Assembly (NCBI GenBank): GCA_031315865.1
Contig: JALDRJ010000002.1
Location: 1,462,001-1,526,000, forward strand
Length of the DNA: 64,000 nucleotides
Reading direction: 5' to 3'
Source of the DNA: Nitrospirales bacterium
GTDB taxonomy: Bacteria > Nitrospirota > Nitrospiria > Nitrospirales > UBA8639
The notes under the pieces were generated by a model. That model saw nothing but the letters and a program-made list of their open reading frames with translations. It did no database searches and was not told the origin of the DNA. Positions within the stretch are counted from its first letter, which is position 1; each line of letters opens with the position of its first letter. The position numbers were made by a program, and so were the translations under genes. Below are positions 1-8,194 of this stretch, piece by piece.

Positions 1-1008
1 CATTGTCACGGTCAGTGGGTCGGCATGTTTCACTCGTCCAGTATGTCCTAAGCTCGCTCGTGTCATAATTGCCAGAGTCATGACACCGACGGCTCCCGTC
101 GTGAGCGCGTGTATAGCATCTTCCGGATTAAGCCAAACGCCAAGGATAGAACTGCCCAACAGGAACAGTGAAATGACCAACCACCCGTAGCCTACATGGA
201 GAACCAGGACGAGTGGCTCGCGCCATGTCATCCAGCCATACCAGCGAAGTAATCGAACCATATGGATGAGGCCGGCGACAAGGAACAGCATGCCGGTTGC
301 GGTCGATCGTGGAGCGAGGACCCAGAAGCTGGCGGTGATTCCGAGAAGAAGGATCGAAAATCCATCGTAGCGAGAGAACGTAGACGGTTGTTTCGAATAT
401 TGTCGCTCAGCCATAAAGTCTTCGGTAAATCCCGGGGTAACCCGGCCGCCAATCAGCGCGAGCAAGACCAGGAGAATAGCCAAGCCCATTCGATAAGCCG
501 GATCGGCTTCTTCATTATGTACCGACAAGGCATGAAACGTCAGATTGGCGAGGGCATAGAACGTAATGAGGATGCCGATTGGCGAGCGGTCCCAGATTTG
601 ACTGAGCATGATTTCACGCCAAACGATCCCGGCCACGACGACCAAAAACGATCCATCTATGATGGCCGCAAGGACTGGGGCGATTGAGGCGTTGGCCATA
701 GCCATTCGCCCACATACCCACGTTGCCAAGAGAAGCATGAGGGTCCATCCGCAGATTGGAGGACGATCAGACCAATTGGGGATGGCGGTGAAGACAAATC
801 CGGCGATGATGCAGGGCACGAAGCCAAAGACCATTTCATGCACATGCCAATCTCTTGCGGCATAGAACAGTTCGATGTCGGTGGACCCGGACAGGAGCAG
901 AATCCATAATGGAACGGCGATGCCGGCAAACAAAGAAGCTGAAAAAAAGAATGGGCGAAATCCATAGGAAAAAAACGCTGGTCCTTGAGAACTGGAGTCA
1001 TGATTCAT
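1..1008 (-). CDS. nnrS: NnrS family heme-copper membrane protein (3' end outside window)
   Basis: The minus frame is open from ATG at 1008 to the window edge (336 codons, no stop). The start reads MNHDSSSQGPAFFSYGFRPF, the usual NnrS opening (…GFRPFFL). It continues with many hydrophobic segments, WHVHEMVFG near residue 66 (the conserved HxHE metal/heme-binding region), and near the cut end MTLAIMTRASLGHTGR, a hallmark of the family. NnrS is a polytopic inner-membrane protein linked to nitric-oxide stress and denitrification. The C-terminal ~50-60 residues are missing only because the window ends. It diverges from the FetB-like gene, with a palindrome in the shared promoter region. Confidence 0.93.
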   Translation of the reverse strand, partial: MNHDSSSQGPAFFSYGFRPFFFSASLFAGIAVPLWILLLSGSTDIELFYAARDWHVHEMVFGFVPCIIAGFVFTAIPNWSDRPPICGWTLMLLLATWVCGRMAMANASIAPVLAAIIDGSFLVVVAGIVWREIMLSQIWDRSPIGILITFYALANLTFHALSVHNEEADPAYRMGLAILLVLLALIGGRVTPGFTEDFMAERQYSKQPSTFSRYDGFSILLLGITASFWVLAPRSTATGMLFLVAGLIHMVRLLRWYGWMTWREPLVLVLHVGYGWLVISLFLLGSSILGVWLNPEDAIHALTTGAVGVMTLAIMTRASLGHTGRVKHADPLTVTM

Positions 1009-1080
1009 GAGTGTTTTACGCTTAAGGATTGTGAATCTGTATGATACGGTGGATGCGCAAACTCTGTACAGGGATTGTGT

Positions 1081-1095
1081 CTGACATTATGTCAG
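1081..1095. promoter_or_regulatory. 15-bp palindrome between nnrS and fetB-like gene
   Basis: CTGACATTATGTCAG is a perfect inverted repeat (7-bp arms around one base). It lies in the 125-bp divergent intergenic region, 73 bp from the nnrS start and 39 bp from the fetB-like start, where an operator would be expected. It does not match the FNR/NnrR core TTGAT-N4-ATCAA. Which regulator binds it is unknown. Confidence 0.45.
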
Positions 1096-1133
1096 TTAGG
1101 TCGTTTCACGATTGACTTGAGGGCTTTTCCACG

Positions 1134-1838
1134 ATGAATACATCCGTCCAATCAATTTCACTCGTTGGATTACTGGCTGCTTTCGCGCCAGTCGGTATCG
1201 TCATTCTCATCCTGAAACACTGGGCATTGGGTGCCAAGACCGCTCTGTATGCCGTCGCACGAATGTTCATCCAACTGCTCCTCATCGGCTATGTCTTGAC
1301 CTATATTTTCGAGGCGAAGCATGCTGGAATCATTACGGGAGTGCTGGCAATTATGCTGTTGACCGCCAGCTGGATCGCCCTTCGGCCTCTTCAGAAGAAA
1401 GAACCTCACGTGTACGGTAAGGTCTTGGGGGCCATTCTGTTTGGTGGAGTGCCGGTACTTGTTTTAGTGACTCAGATTGTTCTTGAAGTGCAGCCTTGGT
1501 TTCTCCCCCGTTACGTTGTTCCACTCGCCGGGATGATCTTTGCCAGTTGTATGAATACGGTCAGCTTGGCAGCAGAGAGATACCAAGCAGAGCTTGACCG
1601 GGCGGCTTCATACATCGAAGCCAGGAATGCGGCCTTTCACTCTTCGTTGATTCCGGTCACGAACTCCCTTTTGGCGGTCGGTCTTGTCTCGTTGCCTGGA
1701 ATGATGACCGGTCAAATTCTCTCTGGAGTTTCGCCCGTGATTGCCGCCAAATACCAAATGGTGGTGATGTGCATGATTTTCGGAGCCTCCGGGATATCTG
1801 CGGCCCTCTATCTTATACTGGCTGGATGGCGGCGGTAG
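1134..1838 (+). CDS. fetB: FetB/UPF0014-family ABC transporter permease
   Basis: The 234-residue polytopic membrane protein matches the UPF0014/FetB family in length and pattern. It has a hydrophobic N-terminus, the segment ARMFIQLLLIGYVLTYIF (about 43-60), ALRPLQ after the third helix, PLAGMIFASCMNTVSLAAER near 131-150, and a C-terminal GQILSGVSPVIAAKYQ motif. In E. coli FetAB is linked to iron export and oxidative stress resistance. The partner ATPase FetA is not in this window, so either the ATPase is elsewhere or the protein acts differently here. A GAGG lies 12 nt before the ATG. The gene stands alone; the next gene is on the other strand. Confidence 0.85.
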   Translation: MNTSVQSISLVGLLAAFAPVGIVILILKHWALGAKTALYAVARMFIQLLLIGYVLTYIFEAKHAGIITGVLAIMLLTASWIALRPLQKKEPHVYGKVLGAILFGGVPVLVLVTQIVLEVQPWFLPRYVVPLAGMIFASCMNTVSLAAERYQAELDRAASYIEARNAAFHSSLIPVTNSLLAVGLVSLPGMMTGQILSGVSPVIAAKYQMVVMCMIFGASGISAALYLILAGWRR

Positions 1839-1874
1839 CGTCTGCGCCCACGGCTCTCTGCCTTGTATGCGACG

Positions 1875-2753
1875 CTAATCTTTCCAGGCAAAGCCTGAAT
1901 TTACAGCAAGAGAAGAAGGAGTCTGCAGGCCGGTATAGCGCGTGTCGTTGATAATCCAGGTGGGGTAACTTTTGATTTTTTCGGCCGCGCAAGGCTTGGT
2001 GAGAGGACTTCCACGTCCACCGGAGCTGCACTCGACATACGGTAATCGTTTGGCCGAAGCTTGAAATATGGCCTTCTGCTCCTGACAGCGGGGGCACCAA
2101 TACGCGCCGTAGAATCTGGCGCCTGTCTTCGTTAAATGCGTGGCTAAGGCTTGGAGCTGAGGATCTTCAGGGCCGGCGGCGGCATCGAATGTCCCACTAT
2201 AGTGCAGATGGAGGATGCCAACGATGATTAACGCAATCACGCTGGCTTCTTTAACCGATGTCAGCCATCCAGCAGGGCGTTGGATAATCGCGAGAATAAC
2301 CATACTGGTGAGAATAAAAAAGGACGCCAGGCAATAGGGGCAGGTCGCTTCAATTTCGACGATGGACACGATCGTGAGATAGGCACTGATCGCGAAACCA
2401 CAGATGGCGACGAAGAGGAAGGGCTTTGAGATGCAGGGTCGGTGTCTACTGTTCCAGATCAAGTTCGCCATGATGATGTAGGTCAGTAATCCCCAAAAGG
2501 CCATCGGGACCATTAAAAAGGTCGACCAGCGGCTACTTTGGACGAGGTCGCAGGCAGAACCTTCTGAACAAAAGGCTGGATGGTCTTCAAACCAAGCCAC
2601 GTACGTGAGGTAACTCGTCAAAAGAATGCCGGCTACGGCGAGAATCAACAAAGCGAGGGTTAAGGGAGGGATCCCATGAGGCTCGTTCGAAGTGGACGTG
2701 CCGTGAACGTTTGAGGCGGGCTCTGATCTCTGTCGCTTGTGACGTTTCGACAT
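1875..2753 (-). CDS. VKOR-thioredoxin fusion (vitamin K epoxide reductase family)
   Basis: The 292-residue protein has a charged N-terminus, then four or five membrane helices of the VKOR fold. The loop cysteine pair is C62/C68 (CSEGSAC) and the active-site pair is CPYC (138-141). After the last helix comes a thioredoxin-like periplasmic domain with CPRC at 220-223 (FYGAYWCPRC). In bacteria such fusions replace DsbB and reoxidise disulfide-forming proteins using quinone. The fused domain is presumably the internal redox partner. Both cysteine pairs are intact, so activity is expected. It converges with the fetB-like gene, 36 bp apart. Confidence 0.92.
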   Translation of the reverse strand: MSKRHKRQRSEPASNVHGTSTSNEPHGIPPLTLALLILAVAGILLTSYLTYVAWFEDHPAFCSEGSACDLVQSSRWSTFLMVPMAFWGLLTYIIMANLIWNSRHRPCISKPFLFVAICGFAISAYLTIVSIVEIEATCPYCLASFFILTSMVILAIIQRPAGWLTSVKEASVIALIIVGILHLHYSGTFDAAAGPEDPQLQALATHLTKTGARFYGAYWCPRCQEQKAIFQASAKRLPYVECSSGGRGSPLTKPCAAEKIKSYPTWIINDTRYTGLQTPSSLAVNSGFAWKD

Positions 2754-2867
2754 GTAAATACCTGATTCTTTATAGCATGACTGGACTTGTAAAAACGAGC
2801 TATGTCAGGATCGTAGCACACCAGTCTAAAGACAGGATCATGAGTTTGAGAAATTACTGTAATAGTG

Positions 2868-2885
2868 CAACAAAAGATTTGACCC
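2868..2885 (+). repeat. Isolated copy of the 18-bp end of the ~370 bp repeat
   Basis: CAACAAAAGATTTGACCC is identical to the last 18 bp of both long direct repeats around vapBC (14359-14376 and 15652-15669). It ends one base before the start codon of the J-domain gene. It probably marks the end of a repeat family scattered in this genome. Confidence 0.6.
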
Positions 2886-2886
2886 T

Positions 2887-3798
2887 ATGATTGAAGGCCG
2901 GAGTTTTTATCAAATTCTCGGCGTGCCGGAAGATGCGCTCTTGAAGGAAATTCAACGAGCCTGGCGCACGTTCGTGAAAGAGAATCATGAGGACGTCGTT
3001 CAGCCTTGGGAGCGGCAGGCGGCCAAGGAGCGCATGATCCTGATTAACCAAGCTTATGAAGTGTTGAGCAATGAAGACAAGCGAGCGGTATACGACAATT
3101 CGCATATGCTGAACGGAGGGTCCAAGATTGAACTGGTTCGCATTCGTGTCAGGCAGGCCAAAGAGATTATCCAAAAAGACTGCGCTCTGATTACCTGGGA
3201 GGATATTAAACTCATTGAGTCGATCATCGATTATTTGGATCGCAAGACTCAGGAGTCCTGTTTCGGACGGATGATCGATATTGTGTGCAATCATCCAGGC
3301 ATGGCAAAGCATGCGGTCTCCCTGGCCTTTGACGAACAGATCCTAAACGTGAAGACGACGCTCTTTGATACCGTGCTCCAACGGGCTCCGGCTGCTATCA
3401 CCTTCGATAAAGTCTACTTGTATGGAGAAGAGATTATCGGGGTTGGCGGGAAAGAGGAAAAAGAGCGGAATTATAATCAACTGGCTCGTGTGCTTTGTCA
3501 CCGGTTAGATCTGGCCAAGTACTTCGTGTATCCGTCCTTTCAGGAGCAGGCCTCAGGTTGTGAAAGCAATCTCCTTCGGACCTTGCTGACCCTCTCTCCC
3601 GACGCTATCACCCAAGATGACTTTGACAACTTTGTGAAGGCCGTGTGCGAGATCCGGTGGCATATCCATCATCAATTACGAAGCTATAACGAACAAGCCA
3701 TAGTTTGGATTCTCAAGGCCAGGCCCGATCTCATTCGAAAGCCCCCAAAGAAAAAAGAAAAAATGGAACTGCCTTTCCCCCTTCGGTCGAAGCCCTGA
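2887..3798 (+). CDS. J-domain protein with degenerate HPD motif
   Basis: The 303-residue protein has an N-terminal J domain (about 5-72: FYQILGVPEDA … LINQAYEVLSNEDKRAVYDN), recognisable by helices II-IV. The loop that should carry HPD reads NHEDVV, so the proline is lost and the tripeptide is HED. HPD is required to stimulate DnaK ATPase, so this may not act as a normal Hsp40. The remaining ~230 residues, rich in Arg/Lys/Glu with possible helical repeats, match no family I recognise. There is no glycine-rich or zinc-finger DnaJ region. No clear ribosome binding site precedes the ATG, and the repeat word at 2868-2885 abuts it. Confidence 0.8.
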   Translation: MIEGRSFYQILGVPEDALLKEIQRAWRTFVKENHEDVVQPWERQAAKERMILINQAYEVLSNEDKRAVYDNSHMLNGGSKIELVRIRVRQAKEIIQKDCALITWEDIKLIESIIDYLDRKTQESCFGRMIDIVCNHPGMAKHAVSLAFDEQILNVKTTLFDTVLQRAPAAITFDKVYLYGEEIIGVGGKEEKERNYNQLARVLCHRLDLAKYFVYPSFQEQASGCESNLLRTLLTLSPDAITQDDFDNFVKAVCEIRWHIHHQLRSYNEQAIVWILKARPDLIRKPPKKKEKMELPFPLRSKP

Positions 3799-4077
3799 CT
3801 CAAGCTTTTGAGATGTCAGCACATTCATCATTCGTAAGCTGATTCACGCACTCTACAACTATTGTTACCTGATTGTTGAAACGCAAAAATGTCTCCAACA
3901 ACGCCGCGGCACGAGCGTATGCGAAGCCCGCGTTTTTTCAAGCATAAGGATGGTGGCGATCTACGGCGTTGCGTGAATGGGTTGTAATGATCTTTTGAGT
4001 CGCTGGAGGGTTTGCATCGTTAATGCGTCTTCACAGACAACCCGGGAGATTCATGGATTGGAACACCGAGATAATGT

Positions 4078-4989
4078 TCAAGAGGAGGAAGAGATTTGTT
4101 CGAAGTTGTCGGAGTGCATTAATTCAATGGAGCTAGGCATGGGCGTTGATCCCGAAAATCTCGGGGCATACGAAAACTGATTCAAAAATTTTTTAAGAAT
4201 TGCTTGCTCCAGTCTGGACGGGAATGGAGTTGGGCAGGGGATGCGCACTAATAAATGAATGTGTCCCGGCTCTGGCAATTGAATGGTCACTCGTGGTTCG
4301 ACGGACGGTGTGTCGAGCCAGGCTTTGCCTTCGAGCGCCTTCATTTTTTTCCTGGCCTCTTGAAGATAAGGTTGACATTCTTCCTGGGCGGCTTTAAGCA
4401 GCAGATGTTCTGCCAACCTCCAATCATCATCGGTGCTCAAGGGGACGGTTATCACATGCAGCCGATAGTCCTTGGAGTATGTCTCGTTGGTTAACGAATG
4501 GTTGAGGAGCTGATTGTTCGGGAGAACAATGGCACGACCTGTGTATTGATGGGAGGTTTGCCCGGGACCAATCTCAAGGAGCGTGGTCGTCAGGAAGTTG
4601 TGATCCACGACATTGCCCCGTATCCCATTGATTTCGATCCGGTCGCCGACAGAATATGCATTGGAGGCTGTTCGAAAGAACGAACCAATGAGGCAATTCA
4701 GCAGTTCTTTGGTGGCCAGTACGAAGGCGACGGCTATGGCGATCAACGACACCGCGAAGTTTTGCAGTTGAGGAGCCCAGATAATCGCCAGCCCGACGAT
4801 CGAAATCAGGATCAGTGTATTTCTGATCGTGACCGACCAGCGCCGTCGCATGTCCCCACTCAATCGAGATCGCTCGAGGACCGAATGATGAAGCCCGGCA
4901 CGCAAAATCAGTCCGATCAGGACCAAAATGCATGCAGTCAGCCCCAAACGAAATAAGGTTTCTATGGGAAATGGAAGGATTCCACTCAT
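4078..4989 (-). CDS. MscS-family mechanosensitive ion channel
   Basis: The 303-residue protein starts with two or three membrane helices (about 8-27 and 53-92). An MscS-type pore-lining helix and β-domain follow (AVAFVLATKELLNCLIGSFF, then YSVGDRIEINGIRGNVVDHNFLTTTLLEIG), then an α/β C-terminal part with IVLPNNQLL. This is the small MscS type that opens under membrane tension to release osmolytes. No extra sensor domain is visible. The 279 bp between this gene and the J-domain gene hold nothing I can name. Confidence 0.9.
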   Translation of the reverse strand: MSGILPFPIETLFRLGLTACILVLIGLILRAGLHHSVLERSRLSGDMRRRWSVTIRNTLILISIVGLAIIWAPQLQNFAVSLIAIAVAFVLATKELLNCLIGSFFRTASNAYSVGDRIEINGIRGNVVDHNFLTTTLLEIGPGQTSHQYTGRAIVLPNNQLLNHSLTNETYSKDYRLHVITVPLSTDDDWRLAEHLLLKAAQEECQPYLQEARKKMKALEGKAWLDTPSVEPRVTIQLPEPGHIHLLVRIPCPTPFPSRLEQAILKKFLNQFSYAPRFSGSTPMPSSIELMHSDNFEQISSSS

Positions 4990-5139
4990 ATTAAACTATT
5001 ATACACATTCACAGTGTTCTTAACTGAAGAAATTTTCCTTTCATTCAAATATTGTCGGTGCGGTTAGTTCAGATATTAAAGCGACTCAACGTTCGCAGGG
5101 GAATACAGGTCCCTTGATTGGCCGGTTGGCGTGGGGTAC

Positions 5140-6105
5140 TTATGCCATTGCCTCGACAGGATCAGGAGCCTGTGTCAGTTCATAAGAAAAAACCGGTTCC
5201 TTCCCAAGCGCTTGAAGAATTTCAGTGACACGTTCAGATTTTCCCCAATCACTCCACAACACATCTTTCAGTTCGATCACACCCATCGATTCGGGGATAT
5301 GCGCTAAGAGATCCGATGAAAGATTCTTCTTCGGCATCTCATGATAAATCGACTCAAGCACTCGCTCTTCTTCGGAGGTGCCAATCACTCGTTCGAGTCT
5401 TTGGAATTGTTCCATGACCTCCGGCAGACATTTCCACCCCAATCTCCAAAGCGTCTCAGCCTTGGCGGCCAGGATGCCTGTATTCCACAGGGCCCTGTTG
5501 GATAAGGCATGTAAGCCTTTGAGTATCTGGGGTTTTTCGAAGAATCCATGGACCCGCCTTATACAAAGTCCGCTGCTCCATCCCAGCGGTCCTCCTATCT
5601 CAATCCACCCGTAATCCAGTTCAAGCGAAGTTGGCGGGACGCCTACGAGGATGATGCGATCTTCTAATAGTCTCGTCGCCTGGACCGCTTGTTGCACTGT
5701 TTGAATGAATCGTTCTTCGGGAAACACAAAATGGTCGGATGGGAATACGACCACGGTGGCATGGGGATTTTGGGCGCGAATATAGGTAAGGGGCAGAAAC
5801 ATTCCTACGGCCGTGTCACAATTCAAAGGTTGAGGGAGAATCTTTCCCGTATCTTTGTGGCCTGCCTGAGCAAAAGCTTGGCGCCGATGCTGACTTGCCA
5901 CGACGGTGATTTGCTGAGCCGGAGAAGTTACCTGTCTGGCTCGGTCCCATGTGTGTTGTAACATTGAACGAGTGCCAGTAAAGGTACAATATTGTGCGGG
6001 AAGTGGATCTCTGATCCGTTGTTCTATAAGGTGGTCCGTTCGTCCTCCGGCCCCACCCGCAAGGACGATTGACCAAAGATGGTCAGGGAAATGTGTCGAA
6101 ATCAT
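5140..6105 (-). CDS. Mannose-1-phosphate guanylyltransferase / sugar nucleotidyltransferase
   Basis: I start the gene at ATG 6105 (MISTHFPDHLWSIVLAGGAG), because the nucleotide-binding signature LAGGAGGR belongs at the N-terminus and AAGG lies about 9 nt upstream. A longer frame to 6234 overlaps the small upstream gene. The 321-residue product has the GT-A nucleotidyltransferase layout: LAGGAGGRTDHL, the metal-binding segment VVFPSDHFVF, and GYGWIEIG-like LDYGWIEIG. It makes GDP-mannose from mannose-1-phosphate and GTP, feeding polysaccharide synthesis. It lacks the C-terminal cupin (isomerase) domain of bifunctional enzymes. It is the last gene of a three-gene operon with a predicted sigma-54 promoter. 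Substrate identity is by family resemblance only. Confidence 0.82.
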   Translation of the reverse strand: MISTHFPDHLWSIVLAGGAGGRTDHLIEQRIRDPLPAQYCTFTGTRSMLQHTWDRARQVTSPAQQITVVASQHRRQAFAQAGHKDTGKILPQPLNCDTAVGMFLPLTYIRAQNPHATVVVFPSDHFVFPEERFIQTVQQAVQATRLLEDRIILVGVPPTSLELDYGWIEIGGPLGWSSGLCIRRVHGFFEKPQILKGLHALSNRALWNTGILAAKAETLWRLGWKCLPEVMEQFQRLERVIGTSEEERVLESIYHEMPKKNLSSDLLAHIPESMGVIELKDVLWSDWGKSERVTEILQALGKEPVFSYELTQAPDPVEAMA

Positions 6106-6139
6106 TGTATATACCTTATTAAAGAATATGACTCCATGT

Positions 6140-6307
6140 TTACCGCCTATGGTCTGGTGAATGTGTGCTGGACCACCGAATCCTACTGGTCTGTTTATCG
6201 ATATGAGGGCCATGGGTATTCTGCGTGCCTTCAATTACATCAGACGAAACTTTGGCGATTGCCCAGAGCACTCCGAACGCAATGAGGTATAAAAGAATCC
6301 AGGTCAT
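6140..6307 (-). CDS. Small single-pass membrane protein, coupled to upstream gene
   Basis: This 55-residue frame begins MTWILLYLIAFGVLWAIAKV, a clear membrane helix, followed by a short polar tail ending in PDHRR. Its ATG (6305-6307) overlaps the stop of the cold-shock-like gene as TAATG, a typical arrangement for coupled translation. The guanylyltransferase starts 34 bp downstream. No family is recognised. The coupling, hydrophobic N-terminus and operon position support a real gene, but it is short. Confidence 0.5.
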   Translation of the reverse strand: MTWILLYLIAFGVLWAIAKVSSDVIEGTQNTHGPHIDKQTSRIRWSSTHSPDHRR

Positions 6308-6558
6308 TATGATGCCTTGGCGGAGAGAACGGGATAAGTCTGAATGTCACAGGGAACATAGAACAGCCGAGTCAAGTTAGAGGCGCGCCCATCACTCGTG
6401 ACTTGGCATTGCACGTCTTCTCCCAGACGGGCAGGGCCGTTTCCACGTGTCAGGTTGTTCGTCGCGACGAATCGCGTTGATCCTTCGGCGACGCGAACCA
6501 TGTAGCCTCGTTTCAATACTTTCACGACTTGCCCACATACCAGAGAGTCCCGGTCCAT
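6307..6558 (-). CDS. Cold-shock/S1-like OB-fold protein
   Basis: I place the start at ATG 6558 because a full Shine-Dalgarno (AGGAGG) lies 8 nt upstream, although the frame stays open to 6738. The 83-residue product (MDRDSLVCGQVVKVLKRGYM…) has alternating β-strand patterns typical of an OB fold: GQVVKVLKRGYMVRVAEG, then RFVATNNLTRG and GEDVQCQV. This suggests RNA or single-strand nucleic acid binding of the cold-shock/S1 type. It leads a three-gene operon behind a sigma-54 promoter at 6609-6624. Confidence 0.62.
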   Translation of the reverse strand: MDRDSLVCGQVVKVLKRGYMVRVAEGSTRFVATNNLTRGNGPARLGEDVQCQVTSDGRASNLTRLFYVPCDIQTYPVLSAKAS

Positions 6559-6608
6559 ACAGTCAGCCTCCTTTTCAAAAAATGAGTACTCCCTACTCGT
6601 TTTTGCCA

Positions 6609-6624
6609 TGCAAGTGTCGAGCCA
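6609..6624 (-). promoter_or_regulatory. Sigma-54 (-24/-12) promoter for the cold-shock-like operon
   Basis: Read on the minus strand the site is TGGCTCGACACTTGCA, against the consensus TGGCACG-N4-TTGCA. GG and GC are exactly 10 bp apart and only one consensus base differs. It lies about 50 bp upstream of the start codon at 6558 and about 113 bp downstream of paired activator-like sites. Confidence 0.75.
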
Positions 6625-6722
6625 TTTTATTCGGTCTGGGCGGCATGCCACGGCAATCAAGCCCAGGCTGCTGATTGCTATCCGTGCGCTTACTGGACAG
6701 AGGTCACCTGACTCCAACGTAC

Positions 6723-6751
6723 GGACAAATTGTCTCATGTTAGGACAAAAG
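6723..6751. promoter_or_regulatory. Tandem enhancer-like sites (GGACAA pair), copy 1
   Basis: GGACAAATTGTC at 6723 is nearly palindromic. A second GGACAA follows exactly 20 bp on, at 6743. The same pair with the same 20-bp spacing occurs at 9352/9372. Both pairs lie ~113-116 bp upstream of a sigma-54 promoter, the usual distance for NtrC-type activators. The neighbouring response regulator (6845-8194) is the obvious candidate to bind here. Confidence 0.68.
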
Positions 6752-6844
6752 GCGGTGGGTATTCAGAAAAATGAACGAGGAAGTACGGCTCAGGAAAGAG
6801 GAGAAGAGTACGCACAGACCAACATATGGGACCAGTCTACCGTG

Positions 6845-8194
6845 CTATTGGTATCCGTATTCTTTCAGTTTGCGTTGAATCGTTTTCCGGTGGACCCCCA
6901 GGATTTCAGCGGTTCGAGCTTCATCGCCGTGATAGGCTTCTAGCACGCGAAGGATATGTTCGCGTTCGAGTTGTTCTAACGTCTTCCAGGCACTTGGAGA
7001 AGCGGGCTTCGATGCTCCCTGCGAAGTAATGGTTTCAGGAAGGTCTTGAGGCATGATTGTCGAACGTCCGGCCATCACAATAGCATGTTCAATCGTATGT
7101 TCAAGCTCACGAACATTACCCGGCCAGTCATATTGCATGAGGAGAGCCATCGCTTGTGAACCGACGTTCGTGACCTTTTTGGACCCCATGGTTCCATACT
7201 TCGCCAGAAAGTGATCGACGAGGGTTGGAATGTCTTGAAATCGGTCTCGAAGGGGAGGGAGGACGATCGTAACCACATTGAGCCGGTAGTACAGATCCTC
7301 TCGAAACTTTCCCTGTTCGACTAATTTCTTTAAATTTTTGTTCGTGGCGGCCAAAATCCGCACATCGACCTCAAGCGATGCGACACCACCTACCCGGCGA
7401 ATCTCATGTTCCTGCAGCACGCGAAGCAGTTTGCTCTGGAGTACGGGTGAAATATCGCCGATTTCATCTAAAAAACATGTTCCGCCATGCGCGGATTCCA
7501 ATAAACCCTTTTTGCTGGAGACGGCCCCGGTAAAGGACCCTTTTTCATGCCCGAACAATTCACTTTCCAGCAGAGTTTCTGCGAGTGTTCCACAGTCGAC
7601 CGCCACGAACGGGCCGTCTTTTCGTGAGCTGTTCGCATAAATGGCACGCGCAATGAGTTCTTTGCCCGTGCCGCTTTCGCCTTGGATCAAGACCGTCGAA
7701 TCAGTGGGGGCCACGCGGGCGATCAATTTATAGACCGTCACCAAGGCCGGACTATTCCCTTGGATATTGCTCAGCGGATTGGACGAAGAGACTTGCTCCC
7801 GAAGCATCTGGCTCTCTTCCAGGGAATGTTTATGTTCAATGGCACGGCGAACCCCCGTTCGAATTTCATCAAGGACAAAGGGTTTACTCAAATAATCGAA
7901 TGCGCCGGCCTTGATCCCTTCGATCGCGGTATTCAGGGACCCATAGGCTGTGAGCAGGATCACTTGGGTTCTGGGTTGGTGTTCGTGAATTGCTCCCAAC
8001 AATTCAATGCCGCTCATGCCAGGCATCTGGATGTCACTCAATACCACGTCAAGCGCTTGCTGTTTGACGACGTTCAGCGCCGATTGGCCATCATAGGTCG
8101 TATGCACGTCGTAGCCCTCTTTTTCCATGATCTCATGGAGAAGCGAGCAGGTTTCCGTTTCATCGTCAACGATGAGTACGCGTGCCGATGCCAT
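6845..8194 (-). CDS. NtrC-family sigma-54-dependent response regulator
   Basis: The 449-residue protein has three domains. The receiver (1-120) has acidic D10/D11, phospho-acceptor D54 and K104. The AAA+ domain (about 143-380) has the P-loop GESGTGKE at 172-179. The C-terminal Fis-type helix-turn-helix ends …ILGVHRKTIQRKLKEYGYQ. The sigma-54 contact loop reads GSFTGA (219-224) instead of GAFTGA. Once phosphorylated it should activate sigma-54 promoters from upstream sites. The ATG overlaps the stop of the histidine kinase gene (TGATG), so the two are translated together. GGACAA site pairs lie upstream of its own operon and of the next one. Confidence 0.95.
   Translation of the reverse strand: MASARVLIVDDETETCSLLHEIMEKEGYDVHTTYDGQSALNVVKQQALDVVLSDIQMPGMSGIELLGAIHEHQPRTQVILLTAYGSLNTAIEGIKAGAFDYLSKPFVLDEIRTGVRRAIEHKHSLEESQMLREQVSSSNPLSNIQGNSPALVTVYKLIARVAPTDSTVLIQGESGTGKELIARAIYANSSRKDGPFVAVDCGTLAETLLESELFGHEKGSFTGAVSSKKGLLESAHGGTCFLDEIGDISPVLQSKLLRVLQEHEIRRVGGVASLEVDVRILAATNKNLKKLVEQGKFREDLYYRLNVVTIVLPPLRDRFQDIPTLVDHFLAKYGTMGSKKVTNVGSQAMALLMQYDWPGNVRELEHTIEHAIVMAGRSTIMPQDLPETITSQGASKPASPSAWKTLEQLEREHILRVLEAYHGDEARTAEILGVHRKTIQRKLKEYGYQ

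Noticed and set aside
262-1001. Several frames over the first kilobase
   Set aside because: They are shadows of the continuous nnrS frame on the minus strand, which carries family motifs.
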